NCBI GenBank assembly: GCA_016763315.1
Contig: JAESTZ010000051.1
Span: 1 to 33,097 of the forward strand
Origin: Robiginitomaculum sp.
GTDB taxonomy: Bacteria > Pseudomonadota > Alphaproteobacteria > Caulobacterales > Maricaulaceae
Length of the DNA: 33,097 nt
Direction: 5' to 3'
Below are positions 31,985 through 33,097 of this stretch, in pieces (position 1 is the first letter of the stretch; each line of letters starts with the position of its first letter). A program made the translations under genes and the position numbers. The notes below the pieces were generated by a model. That model was not told the DNA's origin, ran no database searches, and saw only the letters and a list, made by a program, of their open reading frames with translations.

Positions 31985-33097
31985 TCACCACCACTTTTTT
32001 GCTTTGGCGGTAAACCCTGCGGCGCGTTCCAATGCTCCGCCGACGGCGAAACAAGTTTCTTCGTCCAAAGCTTTGCCAATCACTTGTAAGCCAAGCGGCA
32101 GGCCTTGATGATCCAAAGCCGCCGGAATTGAAATACCGGGAAGTCCAGCCAAATTAGCCGTTACCGTGAATACGTCATTTAGATACATCTGCACCGGATC
32201 ATCGGAAACTTCGCCAATACCAAACGCCGCACTTGGTGTGGTTGGGGTCAGCAAAGCATCGCATTTTTCCCAAGCGTTCCTAAAGTCTTCGGCAATTCTG
32301 GCACGGACTTTTTGCGCGCGAATATAATAAGCATCATAAAAACCAGCCGAAAGCACATAAGTACCGATCATGATCCTACGGCGTACTTCTTCGCCAAATC
32401 CTTGCGCCCGTGTGCGCTCATAAGTGCTGTTTAGATCATCGCCATCAACTCGCACCCCATAACGCATGCCGTCATACCGCGCCAAATTCGACGAAGCCTC
32501 GGCAGGAGCGACAATATAATAAGCCGGAAGTGCGTATTTAGTGTGTGGCAAAGAAACATCAACAATTTCGCAACCGGCATCACGCAACCAAGCAATGCCC
32601 TGTTGCCAGAGAGTTTCAATTTCTTCAGGCATGCCGTCCATGCGATATTCTTTGGGAATACCGATACGCATGCCTTTTAGTGATTTGGTGCAAGCCGCCA
32701 CAAAATCAGGTACATCGCGTTGCAAGGACGTGCTGTCTTTTTCATCAAAACCAGACATGCTCCCTAGCATTAACGCCGCATCTTCAACGGTTTTGGTTAT
32801 CGGCCCGGCCTGATCCAATGACGAAGCAAATGCGACAATGCCATAACGCGAACAACGACCATAAGTTGGTTTAATTCCAACCAATCCAGTAAACGCCGCA
32901 GGTTGGCGGATTGAGCCACCGGTATCAGTACCGGTTGCCGCTAGACACAAATCCGCCGCCACAGCCGAGGCCGAGCCACCGGAAGAGCCGCCGGGAACCA
33001 TTGCTGTATTTGAGCCTTCGCGCTGCCACGGGCTGATCACATTACCAAAGGCGCTGTTCTCATTGCTTGATCCCATGGCAAATTCGTCCATGTTCAA
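31985..33097 (-). CDS. gatA: Asp/Glu-tRNA amidotransferase subunit A (5' truncated by window end)
   Basis: The C-terminal 371 residues of the GatCAB amidase subunit, which releases ammonia from glutamine for transamidation. The first visible residues, [13 protein letters not shown], follow directly on the missing N-terminus, so coding runs off the right edge. The amidase signature [14 protein letters not shown] and the nucleophile-containing [13 protein letters not shown] are present; the catalytic lysine lies in the missing part. It ends [10 protein letters not shown] with TGA next to the small membrane-protein ATG. A GatC gene would be expected upstream, beyond the window. Confidence 0.96.
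   Translation of the reverse strand: MNMDEFAMGSSNENSAFGNVISPWQREGSNTAMVPGGSSGGSASAVAADLCLAATGTDTGGSIRQPAAFTGLVGIKPTYGRCSRYGIVAFASSLDQAGPITKTVEDAALMLGSMSGFDEKDSTSLQRDVPDFVAACTKSLKGMRIGIPKEYRMDGMPEEIETLWQQGIAWLRDAGCEIVDVSLPHTKYALPAYYIVAPAEASSNLARYDGMRYGVRVDGDDLNSTYERTRAQGFGEEVRRRIMIGTYVLSAGFYDAYYIRAQKVRARIAEDFRNAWEKCDALLTPTTPSAAFGIGEVSDDPVQMYLNDVFTVTANLAGLPGISIPAALDHQGLPLGLQVIGKALDEETCFAVGGALERAAGFTAKAKKWW

Overview
The window looks like chromosome from an AT-leaning alphaproteobacterium related to the Caulobacterales/Hyphomonadaceae. The main evidence is: fliX divergent from a P-ring operon (flgI, a FlgJ-type rod-binding gene, a FlbY/FlgN-like gene); a perfect CtrA-type box (TTAA-N7-TTAAC) in front of fliX; a DnaA-related HdaA with an N-terminal clamp-binding motif; a one-cysteine DksA of the alphaproteobacterial kind; and two large TonB-dependent receptors. 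No rRNA, tRNA, CRISPR array, prophage or transposase was seen.

Layout, left to right. (1) 1-6860: a rightward run of a truncated aldehyde dehydrogenase, a small membrane protein, a sterol-desaturase-family hydroxylase, a lipoprotein type-B carboxylesterase and a TonB-dependent receptor ending in a strong terminator. It reads as an uptake-and-oxidation set for a hydrophobic or ester substrate (inference). (2) 6967-8365: a leftward HupE/UreJ-like membrane protein with a single-pass anchor protein. (3) 8570-16248: an LplT-like MFS transporter and ribonuclease D (rightward), then Ppx/GppA phosphatase, hdaA and a DUF2066 protein (leftward), then purM-purN (rightward). purM carries an in-frame TAG at codon 110. 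(4) 16423-21271: a second TonB receptor, a WYL regulator with a palindromic operator and a divergent small gene plus GST-family gene, and a formyltransferase-fold protein. (5) 21272-21987: a gene-free stretch with an alphaproteobacterial inverted-repeat element. (6) 21988-25141: flagellar genes and dksA. (7) 25148-28554: a leftward housekeeping run infA-maf-rng-yacG-gltX with overlapping or near-abutting genes. (8) 28665-33097: an SDR dehydrogenase, gatB, a repeat-bracketed DUF559 nuclease gene, a small membrane protein and truncated gatA.

The items most worth attention are three. First, a DUF559 endonuclease-like gene lies between gatA and gatB and is flanked on each side by an inverted pair of a two-hairpin repeat (four copies). 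The repeats supply the gene's ribosome-binding site and its last codons, an arrangement resembling REP/RAYT modules but with a different nuclease. Second, the amber codon interrupts an otherwise intact purM. Third, the flgI/fliX intergenic region combines a sigma-54-like promoter, a CtrA box and a dispersed repeat also found upstream of purM.
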